A stretch of DNA of 64,000 bases. Origin: Rhodoferax sp. (GTDB taxonomy: Bacteria > Pseudomonadota > Gammaproteobacteria > Burkholderiales > Burkholderiaceae_C). Shown one piece after another: positions 8,195 through 18,166 of this stretch (position 1 is its first letter; every line of letters begins with the position of its first letter). A program made the position numbers and the translations under genes. Below the pieces are notes generated by a model. The model ran no database searches. It worked only from the letters and a program-made list of their open reading frames with translations, and was not told the origin of the DNA. The DNA lies in assembly GCF_013297935.1 (NCBI RefSeq), contig NZ_JAAFIX010000002.1, positions 62,001-126,000 on the forward strand, given 5' to 3'.

Positions 8195-11100
8195 TCCTCA
8201 TCCTTCGTTGCGGGACGAGGCTTCCAATCGTGATCGTCCGTGATATGGCTCGTGTTCATGATCAGGCGCACGCCGGGCTCCACTTCCCGCATCGACATCG
8301 GTACGGTCCAGTTGTCCCAGGCCTGAAGGCCGGGCGACTTGATCAATGCAACGGTTTTGTCTTTTTCGGGGCCGCGCTTCTCATAGGCCAAGATTCGTCC
8401 GCCCTTGCTGACTTCTTTCGCCCATTCGTCTGCACGTTCTTTCAGCTCAGTCTCAGCCAACTGCTTGCGCGAGTTGTCTTCAGCGACATTGCCCGCACGA
8501 GTCGCCAATATCTTGATGGCATCCGTCATCTCGGCCTGATTGGACATGCTCAGTTGGCCCGCGCCTTCGTTCGGGCTGAACACATCGTTCTCAAGGCGCA
8601 TCAGACTCAGCATCGCGCCTGTCAAGCCCCGGTCCATCGCGCGCGGTGAGAACGGCGTTACCGATTGCGCCTCGACGTGCTTATAGAACGTGGCGTGGTA
8701 GTGCTCGAAGGTTTCGTAATGCGACAGGTCTCGCGGTCGGGCCCACGTCAGCACCGTGCAGACCAAGCCCGGGAAGGACCGCCCGACACGGCTGGTGGCC
8801 TGAATGTATTCGGCCGTTCCTTTGGGTTGCCCGTTCACTGCCATCAGCCCGAGTCGATTCACGTCGACCCCCACGGACAGCATGTTGGTCGCCAGCACCA
8901 CATCGATGGCACGAGTGTCGCCTTCCTGCCAGCGGGTCACATACTTGCCGGTAGCGGTGTCGAACTCGGACTTGAACTTGACCTCCAGGTTGTCGAGGTA
9001 TTTGGGAATGTCCTGGCTCGACACCCGAGACGTCAGCTCGCGGATATTGCTGATGCTGCGTTGTGCCAGTGCGGGCCGCTCCACCATGCTCATCTGCACG
9101 CGGTAGGAACGCGTCTGCACGTCATCCTCTGCCAGCCGCTTCATGCCGCCCAACTCACGCAGGGAGTTGAAGTAGCCGACCATGGTCATGTACGGGTCAG
9201 CGGGTTCGCCAAAGTGGTCGAACAGTTCCTGCGCTGCCGTCAAGAACGCGGTGTAGACGCGGATCAACATCGCGGGGCGCGAACTGCCGGGTGAGCACAC
9301 GCCAAGGTAACGCCGCCCCGGCTTGTCTTCGATCGGGCGTTGCACCGAAAAGAAGTTATCTTCCACATCCAGACCGTGCGGCGGAAACACCGAAACACGG
9401 CGCATGAAGACGTTGTTCACTTGCTCCTTGGCTTTGCGCACCGTCGCCGTGGAGGCAATGATCTTCGGTTTGACCGTTTTGCCATTGAGCGTCCAGCCGC
9501 ACAGTTCATCCACGGCAGTCTCATATAAGCCCACCATGGTGCCCAGCGGCCCACTGATCAGGTGGAACTCATCCTGAATGATCAAATCGGGCGGGCGAAT
9601 CGGGTTGATGGTCTTTACCTTCGAAGAAGGAAGCCCTTTGCCAGACTGGTGGTTGCCATTGCAATCGGCACCTTGCCAAAGCAGTCCGTGGCGCTCGCAT
9701 TCCTGGCCCACGCGACCAAAGAGCGTGCGCACCTGACCACGCCACGCCATCATGGCGAACTTGTCCACGGTGGCAATCATCATCGTGGGTGGGCGGTGGT
9801 AGATCTCTTCGTCGACCACCAGCACAGGAATCCCCGGATGTGGCTGCTTGCTGGACTTGCCCTTAGAGAAGTCGCAGCGGCCCTTCTTATCGCCGCAGTA
9901 GACGAAGGTTCGGCCAGAGCCTTTGTCGACCTCAACATCCCGTCCGGGTGCCACTTCCGAGCCGCACCACGGGCAACTGGTGAGCTGCGCAGGCGATGCC
10001 GCTCCAGCGTTGTATTTGCCGGGGTTGCGAACATCCTCAATGGCGCGGTGGCTGTCCTCGGTCGTACCCGGCGTAACCTTGTTGCCAACCCAGAGGCCGA
10101 TGGTGAAAGGTTCCGTGCCGAGGGACTTGTCGCCCTTTTCCAGCGCTTCACGTCGCAACACCTCCATGGCGCAAATCAATGCCGTGGCACGCTGGAACTG
10201 CTGCAGCGTCAGCAGGCGCAGCGTGTAACGCATGATCACGGCCAAACCACGCGAGCTGTCGACCCCCCCGAGATTGCCCTGCATGCGTCGAATGGCCATG
10301 GTGAAGGCGGCCACGCCCAAATAGGCTTCGGTCTTACCGCCACCGGTGGGGAACCACAGCAGATCGGCGTAGGCCTCGACAGGCTCAACGCGATCCGGGT
10401 GACTCGGATCTGCCAGAGACGGAATCGAGAGCAGCAGAAACGCCAACTGGAACGGACGCCAGCTGCGGTTCTTCAGCACATCGAACTTGTCGATGGTGAC
10501 ATCCTCGCCCCGGCGCATGGCCAGCGCGTATTGGCTGCGCACGCGTTGCGTCGCCATCGCTCGGTTGGCAAACCGGAATGCGGCCAGCGCTTTCTCATTG
10601 CCTTTCAGCGTGTCGATACCCTGCTGGAGGCGGGTGTGGATCTCTTGGCATCGGTCCATCGCCTGTTGCGACTGGGTGTCGTAGCCGGTCACTTGAGCCC
10701 CGACGCGAGCGCGCTGCTCATCAATCCACGCGGCGTAGTCCTTGGTCAGCATGCTCAAAGCGTCGACCAGCGGGTCAATCTCCAACGTCGCCAGGCGCTG
10801 CATATCGAGCAGGCCACTACTGACCATCTCGCGCATGGCCGGGCGATCGGATGGATCAAGCCCGGGCGTCTCTGTTACCTGCACCTCGTACTGCGGCATC
10901 ACCGTGGTGCGCACCTCGGTGGCCAGTGTCACGTCCACTGCGGTTTCGGCATGAACCGCAACGCCATGGCCTACGGCGAACTCGACGCGGTTGCGGTAGA
11001 TCATCTCCAGCGCTTCGCGTTCGGGGTCCATACCGTCTGCGTCCAGCACGGGCCTGCGCCGGAAGATGGCGCGCTTGGCGGCATCCTTCTCCGAACGAAC

Positions 11101-12195
11101 GATCAGCTCGGGCTGGAACACCCACGCCGTATCGCGGTTGGTGTCTGGCTCTTCCTGTGCATTCACCAGGAACAAGGTAACCAGCCGATCGCCATTGGCA
11201 TTCTTGGCTCGAATGGAACCCTGCACGCGAACTTCCGGGAATTCGTTGTCAGGTGCCTGATGCGGAATCACGCCTTCGGTCAACGGCAGCACGATCTTGC
11301 CGCCACAAGGAATGCGTTGCCAGACTTTGGCCTTGGTCTGCACTTCGGCACCGGTTTCCTTATTCTTGCGGGTGCGGAATATCTCGTGCTCGTCACTGCG
11401 TTCGTACCGACCCCAGTGTGCTTCGATCTCGATCCGATCGGCATCACCATCCACGCAGAAGGTCATGCCCAGGCTGCTGGGCACCAGCGACTGGTTGCTT
11501 GCGGCATCGATTTCATCGGATGAGTCCGACTCCGGCTCCACACGCCCGGTGGCGGTTCCAAACTCCGCGCCAGGTTCGTGACGTCCGGGAGCCTTGGCCT
11601 CTGTAGGCACTTCGGCGTCGTCATTGGCCAGTGGCCCGTCCAGCCCCTCAATGCCGCCCTGTGCGGCCTCACGCGGGGCCAGTTTGCCAACCAGGTAGCG
11701 GTCGCGCACACCCATGTCGACGATGCGTTCATTGGGGCCGCCAGCGGGGCCTAGCAGGTCGTCCATCACGGCCAGTTGCAGCAGTTCGCGGATATAGGCC
11801 TGATCCTCAATGGCCGGCACTTCGGCGATGGTCTTGTGCAATGCTTTGGGGAGCGACTCTAGGAAGTCCGTCCATTGAATGCGGCCAATACTGCCGGTTG
11901 ATGGCGGGGTAAGTGAGGTAAGACCAATCGAGACCGCCGGATCGACCAACAGCATGCGGTCGAAGTAGATCGTGGTGGTTTCCAGATCAGAACGAACCCG
12001 CAGCACCCGCCCGACCCGCGTGATGTGCCCAGTGGTGTTCAAAATCAACACCCAATCGTCATCGGCGATGGCTTGGTACAGCGAACGCTCGCCCTTCAGC
12101 CGCAGTGTGTACGGTGCCAGCGTGAGATCGGTAGCAAGGCCATGATCAATGGCTATCCATGCGTTCGGAGATTTGGTCGATTGGTCAGTTGTCAT
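8191..12195 (-). CDS. drmA: DISARM helicase DrmA
   Basis: The start is taken at the ATG of 'MTTDQSTKSPNAW', which sits in a TAATG overlap with the preceding stop and has GGAGG upstream; this gives 1334 residues. The helicase core has Walker A 'PTGGGKTEAYL' near residue 617, a 'QDEFHLISGPLG' Walker B near 874, and the helicase C motif 'YIQATSRVGRSFPGL' near 1133. The long N-terminal third is DrmA-specific. DrmA translocates on DNA and with DrmB forms the core restriction complex that recognises unmodified phage DNA. The gene is intact. Confidence 0.95.
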   Translation of the reverse strand: MTTDQSTKSPNAWIAIDHGLATDLTLAPYTLRLKGERSLYQAIADDDWVLILNTTGHITRVGRVLRVRSDLETTTIYFDRMLLVDPAVSIGLTSLTPPSTGSIGRIQWTDFLESLPKALHKTIAEVPAIEDQAYIRELLQLAVMDDLLGPAGGPNERIVDMGVRDRYLVGKLAPREAAQGGIEGLDGPLANDDAEVPTEAKAPGRHEPGAEFGTATGRVEPESDSSDEIDAASNQSLVPSSLGMTFCVDGDADRIEIEAHWGRYERSDEHEIFRTRKNKETGAEVQTKAKVWQRIPCGGKIVLPLTEGVIPHQAPDNEFPEVRVQGSIRAKNANGDRLVTLFLVNAQEEPDTNRDTAWVFQPELIVRSEKDAAKRAIFRRRPVLDADGMDPEREALEMIYRNRVEFAVGHGVAVHAETAVDVTLATEVRTTVMPQYEVQVTETPGLDPSDRPAMREMVSSGLLDMQRLATLEIDPLVDALSMLTKDYAAWIDEQRARVGAQVTGYDTQSQQAMDRCQEIHTRLQQGIDTLKGNEKALAAFRFANRAMATQRVRSQYALAMRRGEDVTIDKFDVLKNRSWRPFQLAFLLLSIPSLADPSHPDRVEPVEAYADLLWFPTGGGKTEAYLGVAAFTMAIRRMQGNLGGVDSSRGLAVIMRYTLRLLTLQQFQRATALICAMEVLRREALEKGDKSLGTEPFTIGLWVGNKVTPGTTEDSHRAIEDVRNPGKYNAGAASPAQLTSCPWCGSEVAPGRDVEVDKGSGRTFVYCGDKKGRCDFSKGKSSKQPHPGIPVLVVDEEIYHRPPTMMIATVDKFAMMAWRGQVRTLFGRVGQECERHGLLWQGADCNGNHQSGKGLPSSKVKTINPIRPPDLIIQDEFHLISGPLGTMVGLYETAVDELCGWTLNGKTVKPKIIASTATVRKAKEQVNNVFMRRVSVFPPHGLDVEDNFFSVQRPIEDKPGRRYLGVCSPGSSRPAMLIRVYTAFLTAAQELFDHFGEPADPYMTMVGYFNSLRELGGMKRLAEDDVQTRSYRVQMSMVERPALAQRSISNIRELTSRVSSQDIPKYLDNLEVKFKSEFDTATGKYVTRWQEGDTRAIDVVLATNMLSVGVDVNRLGLMAVNGQPKGTAEYIQATSRVGRSFPGLVCTVLTWARPRDLSHYETFEHYHATFYKHVEAQSVTPFSPRAMDRGLTGAMLSLMRLENDVFSPNEGAGQLSMSNQAEMTDAIKILATRAGNVAEDNSRKQLAETELKERADEWAKEVSKGGRILAYEKRGPEKDKTVALIKSPGLQAWDNWTVPMSMREVEPGVRLIMNTSHITDDHDWKPRPATKDED

Positions 12196-14060
12196 TATTT
12201 TTCCTCCACACCCTTGTCGCTTTCGGCTTTCCGCGCCGCATTCCAGAACGTGTTGAAGACCAGCCTCAACCCCATCCACCACGCGTAAATCGCGTGAATT
12301 GACTGAAATGAATCATCGTCCAAGAGGCCGTGAGCCAGTTCGTTACGCAAGTTAGGCCCCAAGGCATCGCAGAACAGCGCCTTGATCTCAAAGGACAAGT
12401 CTTTCCCGAAAACCGTTTCCGTTTCTAGCAAGCCCATCAGGGTGCTCAAGCCGTTTTCGTTCTCAATGCCATCAATGTCGAGATTGGTGGTTTTCACCCC
12501 AGCATTCTTCAGGTGGAACCGAACCATGTGCTCTATCTGAGGCGCCAGCAGATGCATTGCTACGGTGAAATCGCGGTCATAGCCAGCATGGAGCGCCTTG
12601 CCGAATAGGCGCTCTCGGCCGCGTGGAACGATTGGGGACTGACTTGCGAGACCAATGAAGTCGTCCTCACGCAAGCGATGCTCTTGCAGCAGCACTTCGT
12701 GCGCAGGCCATATGTCGCCATGCACGACGATGTTGATCAGAATCTGATAGTCGTGAACCATCTGCGCCCACAACGCCGGATCGTCACTGGCAGGAGCATT
12801 ATCGAACCCGGCTGCTGGCTGCTTGGCAATGACCCGACCATCACGCGACAGATGCGTGCTTCCGGCCAAACGACGGAAAATGCTTTGCTGCAGGATCTTT
12901 TCTGCCGCTGTGCGAACTTGATCTACCCGAGCCCCTTGGTAGATGTTCGCAAACGAAAACAAGGCATCCTGTACTGACTTTCCTGCAACCGACTTGCGCG
13001 CGTTTTCAACAAGTTCAGAGATGTCTACCCCAGGGGTTTTGACAGAACCAAGTTCATCCAGTGACTTTTCTCCGGCATCATTCATGTGCCGATGCAGTTC
13101 GGCAATGCGTTCATCACCTCGATGTATCGATCTCTGACTGCGTGGAATGCTGCGGTATATCTGGATGGCCTTTTCATAAAAACTTGCAGCGACCATATGG
13201 CTGGGTTGGTCGGATGAAGCCCGGGCGATCGCTTCTTTCACCCATCCTTCAGCCACTGCGACGGTCATTTCTGCTGATTTGGCTTCGTCACCAGACCGAT
13301 CAAACCATCGGCTTGCCGCATCGAAAAACTCGCGCGAGCGATGAATGTCGCCATCTCCCTCAAAGTCAACAGCCAGCGTATTCAGCTTCTGCGCAATGAC
13401 TGACGAATGTGTTCGACCAAAGCCATTGGAATCCAATAGATCAGCCAGCCACAGCCCAAGAAAACCACTTTCCTTAGTTGCAGTATTGAAGGCGTCAAAA
13501 ACGGCTGCTTCCATCTCGGTCAAGCGTGTTCCTGAGCCAGCTCTCAACATGCGCGCCAAGCTGATAGCGCGCTCCCAGCACTCGTGGCCACCACGAACCC
13601 ACGTTTCAGTATCCAATGGGATCTGCCGGTACGCGTCGATCGCCGCAAGCGCAAACTGGACGTTTCGTGGACGCTGCTTCAGCCAAACGAGGTCAGCTAT
13701 TCGTGCCTTCAACCATGCATCATCGATTGCATCGACAATCTCGGCATAAAACGCGATGTCTGATTCTGATAGATCGTCAGGAATCACCGAACGCCGCCCC
13801 TCCATCACCATGAATGGCTTAAAGGGCTCATTGAGGCTTTTCGGCGACAACATCATGGAGCAGGCATCCGCAAGCAACCACAGTGCCTTTCCGTGTGAAA
13901 GGCGATTGTCTTCCGATGCTTTGCGAGCGGCGCTGGAGAACGCCTGCCACATTGCGGAATAGCCCTCGCGCTCTATTTCGGCCAGTGAGCTTTTCCAGTC
14001 GCACTCTACGAAATCTTGCGCCGTGACGATGAGGTCGATGGCATAACGGCGGTCGGTCAT
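12195..14060 (-). CDS. DUF4209-like/HEPN-type protein embedded in the DISARM operon
   Basis: A 621-residue, helix-rich protein of unknown function. Near the C-terminus, at residues 572-578, is 'RNELAHG', matching the RNxxxHG signature that defines DUF4209 and the R-x4-H catalytic pattern of HEPN RNases; a further helix with 'AWWMGLRLVFNTFWNAAR' follows. The middle looks like repeated helical hairpins. It overlaps the drmMI stop in ATGA and the drmA start in TAATG, so it is co-translated with both and cannot be a casual insertion. The five known class 1 DISARM genes do not include such a protein. A role as an RNA-cleaving effector or sensor is inference. Confidence 0.7.
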   Translation of the reverse strand: MTDRRYAIDLIVTAQDFVECDWKSSLAEIEREGYSAMWQAFSSAARKASEDNRLSHGKALWLLADACSMMLSPKSLNEPFKPFMVMEGRRSVIPDDLSESDIAFYAEIVDAIDDAWLKARIADLVWLKQRPRNVQFALAAIDAYRQIPLDTETWVRGGHECWERAISLARMLRAGSGTRLTEMEAAVFDAFNTATKESGFLGLWLADLLDSNGFGRTHSSVIAQKLNTLAVDFEGDGDIHRSREFFDAASRWFDRSGDEAKSAEMTVAVAEGWVKEAIARASSDQPSHMVAASFYEKAIQIYRSIPRSQRSIHRGDERIAELHRHMNDAGEKSLDELGSVKTPGVDISELVENARKSVAGKSVQDALFSFANIYQGARVDQVRTAAEKILQQSIFRRLAGSTHLSRDGRVIAKQPAAGFDNAPASDDPALWAQMVHDYQILINIVVHGDIWPAHEVLLQEHRLREDDFIGLASQSPIVPRGRERLFGKALHAGYDRDFTVAMHLLAPQIEHMVRFHLKNAGVKTTNLDIDGIENENGLSTLMGLLETETVFGKDLSFEIKALFCDALGPNLRNELAHGLLDDDSFQSIHAIYAWWMGLRLVFNTFWNAARKAESDKGVEEK

Positions 14061-17000
14061 GCATTCGCTCCGTCAAATAGGTCGCTGATAGGCACTGACG
14101 AAGTACGCCTTCCTTTGCGCTCTGGTTTTTTACCACCTCTAGCGGAATCGCTTGCTAGGGAGCTTTGAGCAGCCTCTTCTTTGTGGCGTTGAAGATTCAA
14201 GTCGGCAAGGCGATGAAGAATCTCAATGCGCGCGGGCTCGGATATTGTGTAACGAAGGTTCCGACCGGCAGGAAGATAATCAACATGGTGAAAGCCGTGA
14301 TTGAGTTCAATATCGGACCAACCATAGGCGTCCAATACGCACATATCCAGATCAGCAATGCAAGAGCGCAACCCCTGAATATCAGAGTCATTGCAATCTG
14401 AATCGTGAAGTGCATTGGAAAGACGAGTTAAACCCCAATCACGCTTAGTGAGGATACTTTTCCGTCTCTCATTGAAGGAACGCCCAGCAAATCGTAGCCG
14501 CTCAAAATCATCGGGCTTCGGGAAAGGAAATGTCGCCAGACACATCGTTGGGCTGTAGCGGAGGTCGGATTTCATTTTCCCCCCGTGCTGCCACGCAAAT
14601 GCGAAATGAATGCTGCTCTGAAGTACCGCAAAAATGCCAAAATCATCTGACGCGATAACAATAAGCGCGCAGTCAAAAACTTGATTCGGATTCACGAATG
14701 TGAATGCATTTGTGCTACTAACCCTCGCGATGACCAGAACCTCCTTTAGCGCAGTCTTCGTCGCTCCACCCCGAAAGTTCTCACTCCTTCCAATTGCATC
14801 ATGCAATCCTTTTGGATTGGCCTCGTAAATCCACCATTTCGCAGCAAGCTTTGGCTTCGTGTTTTGCAGTGTCGCTCGATACGGTTTTACCCGGTCAGCC
14901 ACAATTTGGAAGGCATCGCTGTATTTTGAAGCGACATCTTCATTCCAGTCCCAAAAGTTAATTGCAAAGCGGCTCGCGGATTGCGAGGGATTGGAGTTGA
15001 GATCTTTTCCCGTTAGAAATGGATAAAGAACTTTATAGTGATCTGGAGATTTTGTTAATAAGCTCTCAGCTTCGGCTCTTGAAATAAAGAATCCATCTCC
15101 GTTGGGAATGGCCCCATAAAATGCGACGCCCTGATTCTCTAGCAGGGATACTGGTTGCCAGTTCGTATCTGGCGTCAGAAATGATGAGATGCCATTAACG
15201 TACTTCCCATCAAGAATGAATGCACCTTCCCACTTTCGCTTCGAGAGTGACACGCGGCAAATAAAAACATTCGCAGCGCCAGGCCACTTTGATTTTGATG
15301 TGGCCGAAAAAATACACCCCCCAGCAGAACTGATGCTTTCTAGGGCGGCAAGTCTGGTCTCACCCTCAGCAATAGAGGATGTTGCAAGCATCCCCAGCGC
15401 CCCATTGCTATTCAGAAGAGTAAAAGCACAATGGAAAAAATGGGAGCAAATATCGACGTTTTTTGTGGCGGCAGGATTGGTTAAAACCAAGAATGAGTTG
15501 TAGGAAGTGCCACAACTTGTGCTTACGTTTTTCCCAAAGGCAAATGGGGGATTGCCAATAAAGGCGTCGAACCCCCAGTTGATTCCAGAAAAAACTTCTG
15601 GAAACTCGAGTGGCCAATGAAACGGCTTCCGTATTGGCTTTCCTTCTGGCAGATCAAAAGCAAGCCTAGCGCTTGCTCGAATTGCTATTGTTCGGAATGC
15701 CGCTTCATCGCCGCTGATCGCTTGCCCTGCATGAATGGCAAGTGACGAAAGTCCATTTTCCAAGGCGTAGCCATTGCCGACAGCTGCAAGTACCTCGCCG
15801 ATCAGCGCATCAGCTATCCGTTCTGCTATTTCTAGCTTCTGTCTCGCACTTGCGTCCAATTGCGCCATGGCCTCGACATCATGAATATCGCGAATGGGCA
15901 TGGCACGCAGCTGCTGCCGCAACATGATCGCTTCTTGCACCGCGCGCTCAATGTTCTGCCCGAACAAACGTTGCTGACCTTTTCCGGTGGGCATCATCGA
16001 AAGCTCAGTGAGCTGATTTAACCGGTGAATGCCCAGCAGGCTGTCACCACAACGCAGGTTGTGGTCGAGAAAGCCAAATGGGCGTCCCTTGGCCAGCGTC
16101 ACCAGCCAGATCGAGAGCTTGGCGAGTTCGACGGCCAACGGGTTTAAGTCGACGCCGTACAGACAACGCTCAGCAATCAGACGGCGCGCAATCACCGTGC
16201 GGGCTTCGCTGTCGCGGGGCAGCGGTTCCTTGGCAACTCCTGCTTCCAAAACCTCACCATCCACGCTCACGGTTTTACCCATGGCTTCGACTTGCGACCA
16301 TGCCTCGACGAGGCGATCCGACAGCCAGCGGCAGGCTTGCACTAGGAAGGCACCCGAGCCCATGGCCGGGTCGCAAATCTTGAGGTCGAGCAGTTCAGCG
16401 GGAGATTTCAGTGCCCATTGTTCGCGCGGCGTTCCCTCTGCCGGGCCGACATAGGCCACCGACGTGAGCGTCTCGGCCACGATCGCTTCGGTCAGGGATT
16501 TCGGGGTGTAGTGGGTGCCGGTTTCGCGCCGGTCAGAACCGGTGGTAACGATGAAGGCTCCGGCGGGATAGACCAACGGATAGCCCCATGGATCGGTGCG
16601 CAGCAGATGGGCATAGGGTTTGACGCGGTCGCGCAGCTTGGTGTCGCCTTGGCAAGCCGTCAGCAGGCGGTCGACCAATGTGTCGTCGACAGGTTTGGCC
16701 AGATCATTGCGCACCCGGCTTGCAGAACTGCCGGAGCGTTCTTGCAGCAACTCGGCCAGTCGTACAGCACCATCCAAGCGCGCCGAATCCAGCTCGGCCA
16801 ATTTGATCCATGGCGTCTTGGCGCTCTTGGTGGCATCCAGTTCCAACGTGACTTCGTCGGTGCGCTTGACGGTACGTTCGAGCAGACCCTCGTACACATA
16901 ACCGATCTGTTCGACGTCCAGCGCGCGATAGGACAGCGTGCGGCCTTGGAATTGCTGGATGGCCTCAAGTAACAGCAGCACGGTGCGGTTGTCGATGGGC

Positions 17001-18166
17001 AGCGGCTTGGCTGCATTGATGCGCCAGTTGGAGCCCTTGGTCCGACCTTCGAGGAAGGGGAAGCGGTCCGGATCAAACAGCGAGCCGCCCAAGGCGGGCA
17101 GTCGCAAATTTTCGTGCTCAATGCCACCGAACACGGCGCGGAAGATCGCCAGCAGGCGAGACCAGGCATCCCAGCGGCGCTCCAGAATTTCCTCGGACTC
17201 CTTGCGCAACTGCATTCGCAAGGTGGAGAGCGCATAGTTAGCCTCGTAGCGTTCGTCGCCCATCAGCAGCAGGCCACGCTCTTCGGCGGAGAGCAGGAAC
17301 ACCAAGCGCATCATCACCGTCAGCGCGGCCTCATACAGCTCGGGTTCTTTGACGTCGTGCAGGAGCTCTCGATTGCGGTCCTGGTCGGCTTTGTCGAGTG
17401 TCTGAATCAATACTTCGACGGCGCGGCGCACTTGCTCGCCAAGGGCGTCGGTGACTTCGTCCTGGAACTTCAGGGAGCGATCGAACAAGGCGGGCAGTTG
17501 TTCGGTTTCGTCGACGAAGAAACGACGAATACCGAGCAGGTGCACGAAGGCCTGCAGCGTGATGGGTTCTTGGCTCCAGATGCGGGCATACCAACTGGCA
17601 AAGGTGGTGACTGCACCCACCGGGGCATCCACCAGCATCCAACGCTCGCCGTTGGTCACCAGCCCGAGCCGACAACCCAATGAACGGCACAATTGCACCA
17701 TGCGATCGGCGGGTGTGGCGGCCCAGCCGTCTTGCTTCAGGGTGGTATCGAGATCGACATCCTGCGCATAGGTCTGGATCAGCAGCAGTGGCTTGTTGGA
17801 ACGTTGCTCATCGACCACGGCAAGAGCAGGCGAAAGCGTCACACCGTGTTCGGGCAAGTTGGCCTGCAGATTGGCGATGCACCAGTCGGCGCGCTTGAGA
17901 ACGTCGCCTTTGCCGTCTTCATCAAGCTCAAGGCCACGCGACAGAACTTCGTCGATCCAGGCCACGTGTAACTCGGCGAATTGCGCGTCTTCCAGCTCCA
18001 GCGCTTCGCGCCATTCCTCGTAGGCTTGGCGCAGACGTTTGCGCTTGGTGGCATCCAGCTCTTCCAGCCCTTGCGGAAAGGCTTCCTTGAGAACGGGAAC
18101 TGCGAGGAAGGGGCCGGAGATCTCAATCAGCGACAGCCAATCATCATGCACGCTGGGAGCACTCAT
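14057..18166 (-). CDS. drmMI: DISARM class 1 adenine DNA methyltransferase DrmMI
   Basis: A 1369-residue N6-adenine methyltransferase of the Eco57I/type IIG-like group. The AdoMet motif I is 'DPAMGSGAFLVQACRW' near residue 600, and the catalytic motif IV 'IGNPPFAFG' is near 870. A target recognition region follows at about 950-1300, then a charged tail. It modifies host DNA so that the DISARM complex ignores it. Its start overlaps the drmD stop and its stop overlaps the next start, each in ATGA. The stretch coding for the recognition region, roughly 14,400-15,650, is visibly richer in A and T than the rest of the gene, which suggests exchange of the specificity domain. Confidence 0.92.
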   Translation of the reverse strand: MSAPSVHDDWLSLIEISGPFLAVPVLKEAFPQGLEELDATKRKRLRQAYEEWREALELEDAQFAELHVAWIDEVLSRGLELDEDGKGDVLKRADWCIANLQANLPEHGVTLSPALAVVDEQRSNKPLLLIQTYAQDVDLDTTLKQDGWAATPADRMVQLCRSLGCRLGLVTNGERWMLVDAPVGAVTTFASWYARIWSQEPITLQAFVHLLGIRRFFVDETEQLPALFDRSLKFQDEVTDALGEQVRRAVEVLIQTLDKADQDRNRELLHDVKEPELYEAALTVMMRLVFLLSAEERGLLLMGDERYEANYALSTLRMQLRKESEEILERRWDAWSRLLAIFRAVFGGIEHENLRLPALGGSLFDPDRFPFLEGRTKGSNWRINAAKPLPIDNRTVLLLLEAIQQFQGRTLSYRALDVEQIGYVYEGLLERTVKRTDEVTLELDATKSAKTPWIKLAELDSARLDGAVRLAELLQERSGSSASRVRNDLAKPVDDTLVDRLLTACQGDTKLRDRVKPYAHLLRTDPWGYPLVYPAGAFIVTTGSDRRETGTHYTPKSLTEAIVAETLTSVAYVGPAEGTPREQWALKSPAELLDLKICDPAMGSGAFLVQACRWLSDRLVEAWSQVEAMGKTVSVDGEVLEAGVAKEPLPRDSEARTVIARRLIAERCLYGVDLNPLAVELAKLSIWLVTLAKGRPFGFLDHNLRCGDSLLGIHRLNQLTELSMMPTGKGQQRLFGQNIERAVQEAIMLRQQLRAMPIRDIHDVEAMAQLDASARQKLEIAERIADALIGEVLAAVGNGYALENGLSSLAIHAGQAISGDEAAFRTIAIRASARLAFDLPEGKPIRKPFHWPLEFPEVFSGINWGFDAFIGNPPFAFGKNVSTSCGTSYNSFLVLTNPAATKNVDICSHFFHCAFTLLNSNGALGMLATSSIAEGETRLAALESISSAGGCIFSATSKSKWPGAANVFICRVSLSKRKWEGAFILDGKYVNGISSFLTPDTNWQPVSLLENQGVAFYGAIPNGDGFFISRAEAESLLTKSPDHYKVLYPFLTGKDLNSNPSQSASRFAINFWDWNEDVASKYSDAFQIVADRVKPYRATLQNTKPKLAAKWWIYEANPKGLHDAIGRSENFRGGATKTALKEVLVIARVSSTNAFTFVNPNQVFDCALIVIASDDFGIFAVLQSSIHFAFAWQHGGKMKSDLRYSPTMCLATFPFPKPDDFERLRFAGRSFNERRKSILTKRDWGLTRLSNALHDSDCNDSDIQGLRSCIADLDMCVLDAYGWSDIELNHGFHHVDYLPAGRNLRYTISEPARIEILHRLADLNLQRHKEEAAQSSLASDSARGGKKPERKGRRTSSVPISDLFDGANA

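Noticed and set aside
9562..11523. A 653-codon open frame on the plus strand opposite drmA
   Set aside because: It is the antisense shadow of the drmA helicase, rich in His, Gln and Gly, with no domain and no ribosome site. Similar long shadows oppose hscA (25,742-27,853), iscS (29,207-30,799) and pccA (42,831-44,234).
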